Below are positions 1 to 6,472 of a DNA stretch of 6,942 nt, one piece after another (position 1 is the first letter of the stretch; each line of letters opens with the position of its first letter). Position numbers and translations under genes: made by a program. A model generated the notes under the pieces. The model was not told the DNA's origin, made no database searches, and worked only from the letters and a program-made list of their open reading frames with translations. Location of the stretch: the NCBI GenBank assembly GCA_937888775.1, contig CALAQT010000377.1:1-6942 (forward strand), given 5' to 3'. This DNA comes from an uncultured Actinomycetes bacterium. Lineage in GTDB: Bacteria > Actinomycetota > Thermoleophilia > Solirubrobacterales > Solirubrobacteraceae.

Positions 1-457
1 ACCCGGTCCCATGGCCAGAAAGCCGAAACCTGACCACATCGATGCCGAGAGAGCCGTTATTCCCCCACGCGACCGCCGAGCGGTCGCTGTTCGCAGTCGC
101 GTCGTGATGGTAGAAGCACCCCCACACCCGCCGGCCCCAACGCTGCAACAGCGTGTCATCGATCGCGACCGTCAGTGGCGTCTCGGGATCGGTCCGCCGC
201 TCGATGATCAGCACCGCGATCCGCAACCCCAGCTCATCCGGCGACCAGCGCGCCTGGCTGAAGAACCGGTGCGCGCGCGAATGCTCCCAAACATCCGAGA
301 GCCGAGCACCGACAAGCATCCCGCACACCGTCCGCGACCCGGTCTGAGACACCTGGCCAAGCAGCAGCGCCCGGAACGTCTGAAACGTCGGTTGCGTAAA
401 GCACGTAGCGAGCAGGGACAACAACCCGTCCAGCGAACCGGGAACATGAAAGAGCAT
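1..457 (-). CDS. IS701-like DDE transposase, N-terminal part (runs off left edge)
   Basis: Transposase of a DDE-type insertion sequence, which cuts and joins the element's ends. On the minus strand the frame is open from an ATG at 457 to the window edge, giving 152 residues. An in-frame TGA five codons upstream and a GAGAGG ribosome site about 8 bases before the ATG fix the start. Visible signatures are a helical N-terminus with RTVCGMLVGARLSDVWEHS (residues 42-60), typical of the N-terminal region of IS701-family transposases, and VAIDDTLLQRWG around residues 98-108. There D100 or D101 is the probable first catalytic aspartate, followed by FYHHDA and WGNN as in family members. The remaining catalytic residues would lie left of the window. 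The last dozen residues before the edge look less typical, so decay there cannot be excluded. No long ORF competes: the plus-strand reading over the same bases is low-complexity and Arg/Pro-rich. Confidence 0.85.
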   Translation of the reverse strand, partial: MLFHVPGSLDGLLSLLATCFTQPTFQTFRALLLGQVSQTGSRTVCGMLVGARLSDVWEHSRAHRFFSQARWSPDELGLRIAVLIIERRTDPETPLTVAIDDTLLQRWGRRVWGCFYHHDATANSDRSAVAWGNNGSLGIDVVRFRLSGHGTG

Positions 458-783
458 CGGCGGCGCCTCTCATGGGCAGCCGCGACCGGGCTGGCACCCG
501 CCGCGGCATCAGGTATGTGACAGCCCACCGCTTCGAGGCAGCCGCCGGTGCTCCTCCCCAGCCGCCCCGCTCAGCACCTCACCTCGACTCGCTCACCCGA
601 CCGTCACAATCCCGCCAGAGCGCCCGCCCGACACCCCCAGAACTGCCAAAGTCGAGAGGTCACTTAAGCATCAGAGCCGGATGGAAAGAGCCCGCTACGC
701 GGTGGATTGAGGCTAAGTGCTGGAGGTCGTAAATCCCGTCTGGGTTTGAAGGAGTCATAAGAAGAACGTTGAATCTGTGGGCG
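458..783. other. Gene-poor flank of the IS701-like element; candidate element end
   Basis: There is no supportable gene in these 326 bases. They lie upstream of the transposase start, where the element's end is expected. The sequence AACTGCCAAAGTCGAG (641-656) resembles terminal sequences I associate with actinobacterial IS701/IS4-type elements, so the element may end near 638-656. This is weak, because the partner end is outside the window and no target duplication can be checked. Bases 670-715 also contain AGAGCCGGA and GCCCGC in an arrangement loosely like the dispersed motif at 4190, 5405 and 5693, but too diverged to count as a copy. Confidence 0.35.
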
Positions 784-864
784 ATGCCGGGTCCGAGTGC
801 TCAGGAGATCGTGCTGGAGCAGGCGGAGCGCAAGGAGCTTGTGCATCGTGCGGCGTGTTACGCC
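784..864 (+). mobile_element. Probable IS630-type transposase N-terminal remnant
   Basis: An ATG at 784 opens a frame beginning [11 protein letters not shown], then [15 protein letters not shown]. This resembles the N-terminal helix of IS630-family transposases, where an 'I-x-L-(S/T)-x-x-E-R-x-x-L' segment precedes the helix-turn-helix. After about 27 residues the resemblance stops. Within a few bases (about 861-871) the same frame continues as the activation segment of a Ser/Thr protein kinase. The remnant is far too short to be active, and the helix-turn-helix and DDE catalytic domain are absent. There is no close ribosome site; the nearest GGAG (750-753) is 30 bases upstream. The family call rests on about 25 residues and is tentative. 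Confidence 0.4.
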
Positions 865-1005
865 GCGCTGACGAGGACGGGCGATTCTCTGGGAACCGTC
901 GACTACGTCGCGCCGGAGCAGATCGCGGGCAAGGCGATCGACGGCCGCGTCGACGTCTACGCGCTCGCGTGCGTGCTGCACGAATGCCTGACGGGGGCAC
1001 GCCCC

Positions 1006-1013
1006 TACATACA
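1006..1013 (+). repeat. TACA direct duplication causing the kinase frameshift
   Basis: TACATACA lies exactly where the kinase reading passes from one frame (codons in phase with 769) to the next (in phase with 1028). Deleting one TACA gives uninterrupted kinase C-lobe sequence. The downstream frame has a TGA at 989-991, so it cannot be read through from further upstream without the shift. Confidence 0.75.
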
Positions 1014-1027
1014 CGAAGGACTCGGAC

Positions 1028-2341
1028 GTGGCGGTGATCTACGCGCACCTCAACGACCCGCCACCGCGGCCGACGGAGCTCCGACCCGAGTTGCCGCCGG
1101 CGATCGACCGGGTCGTGGCGACCGGGATGGCGAAGGCGCCCGAGAACCGCTACTCGACCTGCGCGGAGCTGATCGACGCGGCGAGCGCTGCGCTCGCGGT
1201 GAACCCCAGCGGAGCGTCGCGGGGGGCCGAGCGCCCGACCCTGGCCCCCACGAAGCTTGCTTCGACCGTCGGGGGTGACGCGCAGGCGCACTCGGGCAGC
1301 CGGCGATTCGGCCGGCGGCCGCTGATCGCCACCACGGCGGTCCTCGTGGTCGCGGTGATCGCGGTCGCGGTCGCGGTCGCGTCGGGCGGGAGCGGCACCC
1401 AAAAGCACGGGCATGGACTCGCGCGGAGGATTGCCGGCACGCACGCCCAGGCAGGCACGCAGAGTGTCGCCGGTACGCACGCGACGGCGGTGGCGCAGAG
1501 CGCTCCCGTAGTCGGGATCCACATCAAGGTGGGCAAGGACCCGATCGGGATCGCGGGTAACTCGCATGTGCTGTGGATCGCCAACCACAAGGCCTCGACC
1601 GTCACGCGGGTGAGCCTGAACGGCAGCTTCAGGACCGACATCGCGCTCCCGCCCGGACCGTTCGGCGTGCTCAACACCGGCGGCACGTTCTGGGTGACGA
1701 ACGCCGCTGCCGGCGAGGTGACGCCGATCAGCGTCGCGACCGGCCTGCCGGGAAAGCCGATCCACGTCGGGCGCCACCCGAAGTACCTGACCGGCGACGA
1801 GAACTCGGTGTTCGTTGCAAACTCGGGCAGCGGAACCGTGAGCGTGATCAACGCCCGCACCGCCAAGCCGATCGGTGCGCCGATCCGCGTGGGGAAGGAT
1901 CCGCAGGGGATCGCCTTCAGCGGCACGGCGGTGTGGGTCGCGAACACCGGCGATGACAACGTCGATCGCATTGTCGACAGCGCCGTGATCAAGACGATCC
2001 CCGTCGGACCGGATCCGGTCGGCGTCGCCGTCGGCGACAACGCCGTGTGGGTGGCCAACGAAGCCAACGACACGGTGTCGCGCATCGACCTGAGTGGCCA
2101 GGGCACCAAGACCAGTACGATCCGCGTGGGCAAGGCGCCGTTTGCGATCGCGTTCGGTGAGGGCTCCGCATGGGTCACGAACAGCGGCGACGACACCGTC
2201 ATGCGCCTCGACGCCGCCACCGGAGAGCCGATCGGAAGCCCGATCAAGGTCGGCAAGGATCCAACCGGCATCGCCGTGATCGACGGCGCCGTGTGGGTCA
2301 CGAACCGTGGCTCGGACTCGGTCTGGCGGATCCAACCGTAG
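1028..2341 (+). CDS. Kinase C-lobe end, TM helix and 7-repeat beta-propeller sensor (remnant of receptor kinase)
   Basis: A 437-aa open frame starting at a GTG. The start is nominal: it lies inside former kinase sequence and has no convincing ribosome site. Residues 1-60 are the tail of the kinase C-lobe. Residues 61-97 are a juxtamembrane linker with basic RRFGRRP before the helix. Residues 98-120 are one transmembrane segment ([20 protein letters not shown]). Residues 121-160 are a Gly/Thr/His/Ala-rich linker with GTHA-type repeats. Residues 163-437 are seven repeats of about 40 residues built on VGKDPxGIAxxxxAVWVAN, starting near 168, 208, 247, 288, 326, 367 and 408. Seven such YVTN/YncE-like repeats should form a complete seven-bladed propeller outside the membrane. 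The sensor part has no internal stop, so disruption of the kinase may be recent, or the piece may still be made as a membrane-anchored propeller. The stop is TAG at 2339-2341. Confidence 0.7.
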   Translation: MAVIYAHLNDPPPRPTELRPELPPAIDRVVATGMAKAPENRYSTCAELIDAASAALAVNPSGASRGAERPTLAPTKLASTVGGDAQAHSGSRRFGRRPLIATTAVLVVAVIAVAVAVASGGSGTQKHGHGLARRIAGTHAQAGTQSVAGTHATAVAQSAPVVGIHIKVGKDPIGIAGNSHVLWIANHKASTVTRVSLNGSFRTDIALPPGPFGVLNTGGTFWVTNAAAGEVTPISVATGLPGKPIHVGRHPKYLTGDENSVFVANSGSGTVSVINARTAKPIGAPIRVGKDPQGIAFSGTAVWVANTGDDNVDRIVDSAVIKTIPVGPDPVGVAVGDNAVWVANEANDTVSRIDLSGQGTKTSTIRVGKAPFAIAFGEGSAWVTNSGDDTVMRLDAATGEPIGSPIKVGKDPTGIAVIDGAVWVTNRGSDSVWRIQP

Positions 2342-2342
2342 G

Positions 2343-2363
2343 GAGCCGCGCCCGCCACGGCTC
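2343..2363 (+). terminator. Hairpin just after the kinase stop, possible terminator
   Basis: GAGCCG (2343-2348) and CGGCTC (2358-2363) form a 6-bp stem with a 9-base loop, starting 2 bases after the TAG. No U-tract follows, so it is at best a weak or GC-type terminator. Confidence 0.3.
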
Positions 2364-2405
2364 GGAGCGCTCTGGTCCGTGGGCGAGCGGGGTTTCGTGG
2401 TGCCG

Positions 2406-2447
2406 ATGGCCAAGGTCTTCGAAGGCATCGACGAGCAGCTGGCAGCG
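2406..2447 (+). pseudogene. Probable PPOX-fold (pyridoxamine-phosphate-oxidase-like) protein, first 14 codons only
   Basis: The ATG at 2406 starts MAKVFEGIDEQLAA. The pattern M-x-K-V-(F/Y)-x-x-I-D-x-x-L is the common N-terminus of actinobacterial flavin-binding PPOX-family proteins, where it is followed by an 'FI..Q..FFVATAP' strand. That strand is absent: after residue 14 the sequence turns into GARVGGSRCPHP and then merges with the opposite-strand thiolase fragment. It therefore looks like a gene start whose remainder has been deleted. The call rests on about 12 residues and is tentative. There is no clear ribosome site. Confidence 0.4.
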
Positions 2448-2478
2448 GGTGCCCGTGTTGGTGGTTCCCGGTGTCCAC

Positions 2479-2862
2479 ATCCGCGAACGAGGCGTGTCCC
2501 ATGTGCTCGACCCCGGAACCGATCACGACATCGCAGGCACCGGTGGCGATTTGCGCCGCCGCGACATTGAGGGCCTGCTGCGCCGACCCGCATTGAAGGT
2601 CTATCGTAGTCGCAGCCGTCTCGATCGGGAGTCCCTCCGGCAGCCACGCGGTGCGGCCGATGTTCAGGCTCTGCTCACCGAACTGGTTGACGCACCCCGC
2701 GATCACGTGATCGACCTCGGCGGGATCGATCTCGGCGCGCGCGACCAGCTCCGAGTAAGCGCGGCCGAGCAACTCCGCCGCATGCAAGTCCTTGAAGTAG
2801 CCCTTCTCCTCGTTCCCCTTGCCGACCGGCGTGCGAAACGCCTCGACGATGACTACTTGGAA
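2479..2862 (-). pseudogene. Thiolase (acetyl-CoA acetyltransferase) N-terminal fragment
   Basis: Thiolases join or split acyl-CoA units in beta-oxidation and related pathways. The minus-strand reading opens with VVIVEAFRTPVGKG at 2856 and continues through DLHAAELLGRAYSELV, EVDHVIAGCVNQFGEQSLNI and then TIDLQCGSAQQAL. The Cys of that last segment (codon 2590-2592) is the nucleophile that forms the acyl-enzyme. It proceeds to GSGVEHMGHASFAD (ending at 2479). A complete thiolase has about 390 residues. Here only about 128 remain, and the C-terminal His and second Cys are lost. The frame stays open antisense through the kinase gene, but that part has no thiolase character. The 5' end is also doubtful: no ATG or GTG precedes VVIVEAF, only TTG codons further up, and the ribosome site of the divergent small gene begins 2 bases beyond. 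Identification is firm; activity is excluded. Confidence 0.88.
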
Positions 2863-2872
2863 TAGGAGCCGA

Positions 2873-3013
2873 ATGGCACGATCCAACGAAGAGCCCAACG
2901 CGCGCAGCGTGGCCGCGACCGAGCGGGAGAAGCGCCGCGCCGCGGAGCGGCTGGACGCGAAGGCTAAGGAGGATCCGGTCGCGGCGCTGCACCAGCGCGT
3001 CAGCGACCTGTAA
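2873..3013 (+). CDS. Small charged helical protein, unknown function
   Basis: A 46-aa ORF starting at ATG 2873 with AGGAG (2864-2868) four bases upstream. The ribosome site argues for real translation. The protein is MARSNEEPNARSVAATEREK followed by a Lys/Arg/Glu/Ala-rich stretch and VAALHQRVSDL. It is predicted to be helical, with no Cys, membrane segment or signal peptide. The TAA at 3011-3013 may be a later change: the same frame continues QHVQGPERGEPSPM and stays open to 3122-3124. It could therefore be the front of a longer degenerate gene. I do not recognise the family. It is divergent from the thiolase fragment. Confidence 0.45.
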   Translation: MARSNEEPNARSVAATEREKRRAAERLDAKAKEDPVAALHQRVSDL

Positions 3014-3036
3014 CAGCACGTGCAAGGTCCGGAGCG

Positions 3037-3052
3037 CGGCGAGCCGTCGCCG
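3037..3052 (+). terminator. GC hairpin after the small ORF
   Basis: CGGCGA (3037-3042), loop GCCG, TCGCCG (3047-3052) form a perfect 6-bp stem with a tetraloop 24 bases after the TAA. No U-tract follows. It could stop transcription from the left, or be chance in high-GC DNA. Confidence 0.25.
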
Positions 3053-3183
3053 ATGCCGCCCGCCGGAGAGGCTGGCTCGCGGTCGCCGTTGTGTGCTCGT
3101 TTGACTGTTCGGATGGAGCTGTGAGGCGGTTGCTCCGCGCTGGCTGAGCGGTCGTAGCAGTGCGGGGTCGGAATGGCGCCTGG

Positions 3184-4119
3184 CTAGTCGGCCGCGGCTA
3201 TGGAGGTAGCACGACCTGCTTGATTCAGGTCCGGTTCCTGGATCACGCGAGCGGCCCGTGTCAGCACGAGCAGTGGACAGCGGGCGGTGCGCGCTAGCTG
3301 GCGCGAGGTGCTTCCATGAACGAGCCGGCCAACCGGGCCGTAGCCGCGTGAACCGACCACCAACAGGTCCAGCGACGCGCCGTACATGGCCAGCTCCTCA
3401 GCCGGCACACCGTATGCAGCGTGAGGCTCGACGCCACCGAGCGCCGCGATTCGTGCACGAGCCTGTTCTACGAGTGCAGGAAGCGGCTCGACAACCGCGC
3501 CAGCGCCAGGCAAGTTCAGGAATGCCGGGACCGACACAGCCTCAAAAGCCGACAGTCTGGCTCCATGCTCGGCCGCGAGGGCTCTGGCGACGGCCAGTGC
3601 GTTCTCGCTCTCGGGCGAGCCGTCGTAGGCGACACCGATCTCGCCCAGCACAGCCGGGCGTTCTGCGTATCCAAAGGGCGCGATGGCAACCGCGCAAGGC
3701 GCGCCGTTTAGCGCATCGCTCGTGGCGTCCCGGAGGGTGACGCGTCCGATCAAACCTCGCCGAAGGGAGCCGACGACGAGCAGGTCGGCCCGCTCGGCAC
3801 CCGCGAGCTCATGAAGACCGCGTCCGACAGACGGCGACTCGACGCACCGCAGTTCGGCGTCGCCGCTCACGTCGTACTCAGCGGCGGGATGGCGCTCAAG
3901 GGCGCGCCGGCGCTCGACAGCCTCGAAGTCTGGGCGCGAGCCTCGACGGCTCAGAGAATGGCGGATGTACACATGGGCCAAGATCAGCGACCCACCAGTC
4001 GCCATTAGGTCCTTCGCGAGGGCCGTCGCGTCCCGCCCGCCGTGGTGCTCGTCAACGCCGACGATGACATTTCTGAACGGTCCGCCGGTGCGGCCAGGGT
4101 ACTTCGCCAATCGTTCCAT
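3184..4119 (-). CDS. Universal stress protein with two tandem Usp domains
   Basis: A cytoplasmic nucleotide-binding stress protein of the UspA superfamily, 311 aa, a usual length for tandem-domain actinobacterial members. The ATG at 4119 is chosen because GGAG lies 9 bases upstream. A TTG at 4158 would add 13 untypical residues. Domain 1 covers about residues 16-148 (FRNVIVGVDE ... PCAVAIAP) and domain 2 about 159-287 (GEIGVAYDGSPES ... CPLLVL). Domain 2 has a complete ATP signature G-x2-G-x9-G-S (G256, G259, G269, S270). In domain 1 the same place reads GSLR with R-D at 130-131, so the signature is lost and probably only domain 2 binds ATP. The gene stands alone: its upstream side carries the dispersed motif (4190-4227). 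In related bacteria such proteins respond to hypoxia or stationary phase, but no regulator is visible here. The stop is TAG at 3184-3186. Confidence 0.93.
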   Translation of the reverse strand: MERLAKYPGRTGGPFRNVIVGVDEHHGGRDATALAKDLMATGGSLILAHVYIRHSLSRRGSRPDFEAVERRRALERHPAAEYDVSGDAELRCVESPSVGRGLHELAGAERADLLVVGSLRRGLIGRVTLRDATSDALNGAPCAVAIAPFGYAERPAVLGEIGVAYDGSPESENALAVARALAAEHGARLSAFEAVSVPAFLNLPGAGAVVEPLPALVEQARARIAALGGVEPHAAYGVPAEELAMYGASLDLLVVGSRGYGPVGRLVHGSTSRQLARTARCPLLVLTRAARVIQEPDLNQAGRATSIAAAD

Positions 4120-4462
4120 GCGACTCAACTCCAAAGGCGCTCGTTGCGCGGAGACCAATCAGGTCGCCACGCCTAGGCCGGCCCGGTCTTAGAGCCGGAA
4201 AACGTTGCCCGCCGGGGGTCAAAGCGAGGCTCATACGAATATACACTCAGCTCCAGCCGCTCTTGGCCGGCGAGCGCCTCTCAGATTGCTACCGAGCGCC
4301 GGTCGAGGCCGGGCAGTCGGCCGGCGCGATCTCAGACGTGACGCACCTCTCTTATGCTGGTCGCGACGTGATCACCGACCGCCTCCATTCCTGAGCTGGA
4401 CGGCCTCCTGGCAGCGGTCGACGGGATCGATTTGCGGATGCCGTACCAATCCGATCCGGTGA
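4120..4462. other. Upstream region of the Usp gene; no gene seen
   Basis: About 340 bases without a supportable gene. This region holds the Usp ribosome site, copy 1 of the dispersed motif and the 5' side of the CoA-transferase fragment. A short reading at 4381-4470 (ASIPELDGLLAAVDGID, then [12 protein letters not shown]) looks protein-like but I cannot place it. It is one frame off the following CoA-transferase fragment and could be a scrambled upstream part of that gene. Confidence 0.35.
4190..4227 (+). repeat. Dispersed ~38-bp motif, copy 1
   Basis: It begins TAGAGCCGGAAAAC, contains GCCCGCCGGGGGTC and ends AAAGCGA. It aligns with copy 3 (5693-5729) at about 30 of 38 positions and more loosely with copy 2. 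The inner 18 bases TTGCCCGCCGGGGGTCAA (4205-4222) match their own reverse complement at 14 of 18 positions, as an operator might. It lies about 71-108 bases upstream of the Usp start and could be part of that promoter. Confidence 0.45.
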
Positions 4463-5146
<684 letters not shown>

Positions 5147-5206
5147 CTGATCACCTCGACTGCCGCGGGCCGTGCGACGGCGCCGTTCGGGCACGCCGCA
5201 CAGCCC

Positions 5207-5321
5207 GACGCATCCGGGTCCGCAGCTCATTGGCAGGCGTATGGATACCCGCCGGATGCATCCGGCACCGCAGCTCATTAGCAGGCATATGGATACCCGC
5301 CTGATTGATCCGGCGCTTCGG
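5207..5321 (+). repeat. 48-bp direct tandem repeat, about 2.4 copies
   Basis: Unit 1 is 5207-5254, unit 2 is 5255-5302 (about 6 differences in 48) and a partial third is 5303-5321. The core CGCAGCTCATT.GCAGGC.TATGGATACCCGCC is conserved between units. The period is a multiple of three. In one plus-strand frame the units read PDASGSAAHWQAYGYP and PDASGTAAH(stop)QAYGYP, the stop being TAG where the first unit has TGG. This suggests a decayed Pro/Tyr-rich coding repeat. It lies just upstream of the NfeD-like gene on the opposite strand. Confidence 0.8.
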
Positions 5322-5404
5322 CGAAGTGATGCATGGACTCGGCTCCTGACGCGTACGTGATGGCGCTGACCGTTGAGGTCGAAGCACCGAAACCGGCCAA
5401 GGAT

Positions 5405-5446
5405 TGGAGCCGGAAAGCATTACTCGCCGAAGGTAGAGGCGAAGCG
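5405..5446 (+). repeat. Dispersed ~38-bp motif, copy 2 (diverged)
   Basis: It begins TGGAGCCGGAAAGCATT, contains CTCGCCGAAGGT and ends GAAGCG, in the same orientation as copies 1 and 3. It has a few extra bases before the final GAAGCG. It is the weakest of the three but keeps the GAGCCGGAAA start, the CGCCG centre and the AAGCG end in order. Confidence 0.3.
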
Positions 5447-5692
5447 CACTCCTTCGTACACCTCTGCCGAGGCCATCGTTACGTTCTGGTGATGCGACGC
5501 AGGTCTTGGAATCCGCCAGCGGGGCCGCTCGTGGACGGGACCGACCATCTGTCCGTCGGGCCCAGCACCTGACGAGGCTGGCGCAGAACACCCAGCTCAC
5601 CTGTAAGCGCCTCTTCCCTGACCGTCGACGAGCGAGTGGCTGATCTCCCGCTCGCAGCAGCACCCCGCGACCTTGCCCGTCCGGCCAAGAGC

Positions 5693-5729
5693 TAGAGCCG
5701 AAAACACCGCCCGCCGAGGTTTGAAGCGA
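5693..5729 (+). repeat. Dispersed ~38-bp motif, copy 3
   Basis: It begins TAGAGCCGAAAAC, contains GCCCGCCGAGGTT and ends GAAGCGA. It aligns to copy 1 at about 30 of 38 positions with one gap. It lies in gene-poor DNA with no obvious gene start next to it. Confidence 0.45.
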
Positions 5730-5962
5730 ACAACCACCAAGAGAGTAAGTGCAACTCCTACGGGTCAGTGACCATCTTGTGATGCCGCCGAAGTTCTTCC
5801 ATACGCACCCCTACCCGGTTCCGAGGAAAACCTTCCTACGATGGTTACCGCAGGAGAGCCCACCGCCTCGCCGCCGTTCGACGTCGGCTTGGCGTGGACT
5901 GGATTCGAATCGGAGCTTTGGTCAGGCACTGCAAACCCAGACGCCACAACTGCACACGGAAG

Positions 5963-6472
5963 CTAGCCGTCGCTCGCCTCATCGGCTCGTGCGCGAATGA
6001 CGTCTGCTTCAGCGCGGGCGACGGTGGCCAGCGCACGGGTGAGCGCGGCTTGGGCGCGTTCGCGAGCGGCGCTCGCCCGCTCGATCGCGCCTCGCCGGAT
6101 GGCGCTCGGGTTTGCTTGGACTGGTTGCTTGCTCGTCGGAAGGTTGAGCATCGCTCGGGTGTTGTCGAGCGCCTCCTGCTGGTTGTCGCGTCCTTGCTGG
6201 GCGTGATCCATAGCCTCCTGGCTGACGTCTCGAGTGAGCTGCTCGCGATCGATCCGCGCCTGTCGATCGTCGAGGATCAGGTGCGCCCGGCGGCTCCTTG
6301 CCGCGCTGCTTGCGCGTCGGTCATCGTGGTCTACCTGCTCTTGATCGATGCGGGCTTGATCTCGATCGCCGACGAGCTGCTCTCGATCGCCGAGGGCCTG
6401 CTCAAGATCGGTCAGGCTCTGTTCCTTGGCGAGCGCCGCTGGGCGCGCGGGCTCATCAGAGTCAGGTGGCAT
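5963..6472 (-). CDS. D-x-x-Q heptad-repeat coiled-coil protein
   Basis: 169 aa. The start at ATG 6472 is supported by AGGAGA about 7 bases upstream; the stop is TAG at 5963-5965. After a Pro-rich head (MPPDSDEPARPAALAKE), Asp recurs exactly every 7 residues at 22, 29, 36, 43 and 50, with Gln three residues later at 25, 32, 39 and 46. An 18-residue step then shifts the phase by 4, and the series resumes at D68, 75, 82, 89, 96 and 103 with Gln at 71, 78, 85, 92 and 99. A Pro-containing hinge (111-122) leads to a second Ala/Arg helix (123-169). No signal peptide, membrane segment or Cys is present. Similar heptads (DREQ, DRDQ) occur as linkers in signalling proteins of Thermoleophilia, from general knowledge. 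The start lies inside the end of the upstream EAL gene (11-base overlap), suggesting coupled translation. The function is unknown; a scaffold or partner in signalling is an inference. Confidence 0.82.
   Translation of the reverse strand: MPPDSDEPARPAALAKEQSLTDLEQALGDREQLVGDRDQARIDQEQVDHDDRRASSAARSRRAHLILDDRQARIDREQLTRDVSQEAMDHAQQGRDNQQEALDNTRAMLNLPTSKQPVQANPSAIRRGAIERASAARERAQAALTRALATVARAEADVIRARADEASDG

Larger units (their letters stand above)
865..2341 (+). pseudogene. Ser/Thr protein kinase (PknB-like receptor), 5'-truncated and frameshifted
   Basis: Remains of a membrane Ser/Thr kinase of the actinobacterial PknB type. The first recognisable segment is [17 protein letters not shown] (from about 871), the P+1 loop and APE motif. 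It is followed by the alpha-F segment [18 protein letters not shown] (to about 999). Everything before this is missing: glycine loop, ATP-binding lysine, HRD and DFG, so no kinase activity is possible. After Tyr at 1006 the frame breaks because TACA is present twice (1006-1013). Removing one copy restores the continuous reading [14 protein letters not shown]. The C-lobe then ends with the conserved NRYST..EL segment, followed by a transmembrane helix and a propeller domain, described in the next entry. The break with the upstream IS630-like sequence suggests that insertion or IS-mediated deletion removed the 5' half. Confidence 0.85.
5322..5962. other. Gene-poor stretch between the 48-bp repeat and the heptad gene
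   Basis: No gene is supportable on either strand. Open frames here (for example 5333-5572 plus) have no ribosome site, no recognisable motif and mixed codon use, with more A/T at third positions than neighbouring genes. The stretch holds copies 2 and 3 of the dispersed motif. A 41-codon frame at 5841-5966 ends in the CTAG shared with the stop of the heptad gene but has no ribosome site. Confidence 0.5.

Noticed and set aside
11..520. 169-codon plus-strand frame over the transposase
   Set aside because: Antisense of the recognisable transposase; Arg/Pro-rich composition with no motif.
1150..2478. Long open extension of the thiolase frame, suggesting a thiolase fusion protein
   Set aside because: Only the first 130-140 residues are thiolase; the rest is the exact antisense of the propeller gene and stays open only because of codon bias.
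755..2647. 630-codon minus-strand frame under the kinase/propeller gene
   Set aside because: Arg/Asp/Gly-rich shadow of high-GC coding DNA; the plus strand carries recognisable kinase and propeller repeats.
4190..4227. Dispersed motif as a known riboswitch
   Set aside because: I could not match it to the conserved core of any class I know, and the copy near the stress-protein gene is in the orientation opposite to that gene.
5207..5321. Tandem repeat as a CRISPR array
   Set aside because: Units are adjacent with no unique spacers and fewer than three copies; no cas genes in the window.
5333..5572. 79-codon plus-strand frame
   Set aside because: No ribosome site or motif and it covers copy 2 of the dispersed motif; composition unlike the confident genes.
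5890..5920. TTCGAAT resembling a tRNA T-loop
   Set aside because: The flanking bases do not pair as a T-stem and no acceptor or anticodon arms are found upstream.
5841..5966. 41-codon plus-strand frame beginning MVTAGEPTASPPFDV and ending at a CTAG shared with the heptad-gene stop
   Set aside because: No ribosome site, no recognised family, short; the shared stop is explained by the palindrome CTAG.
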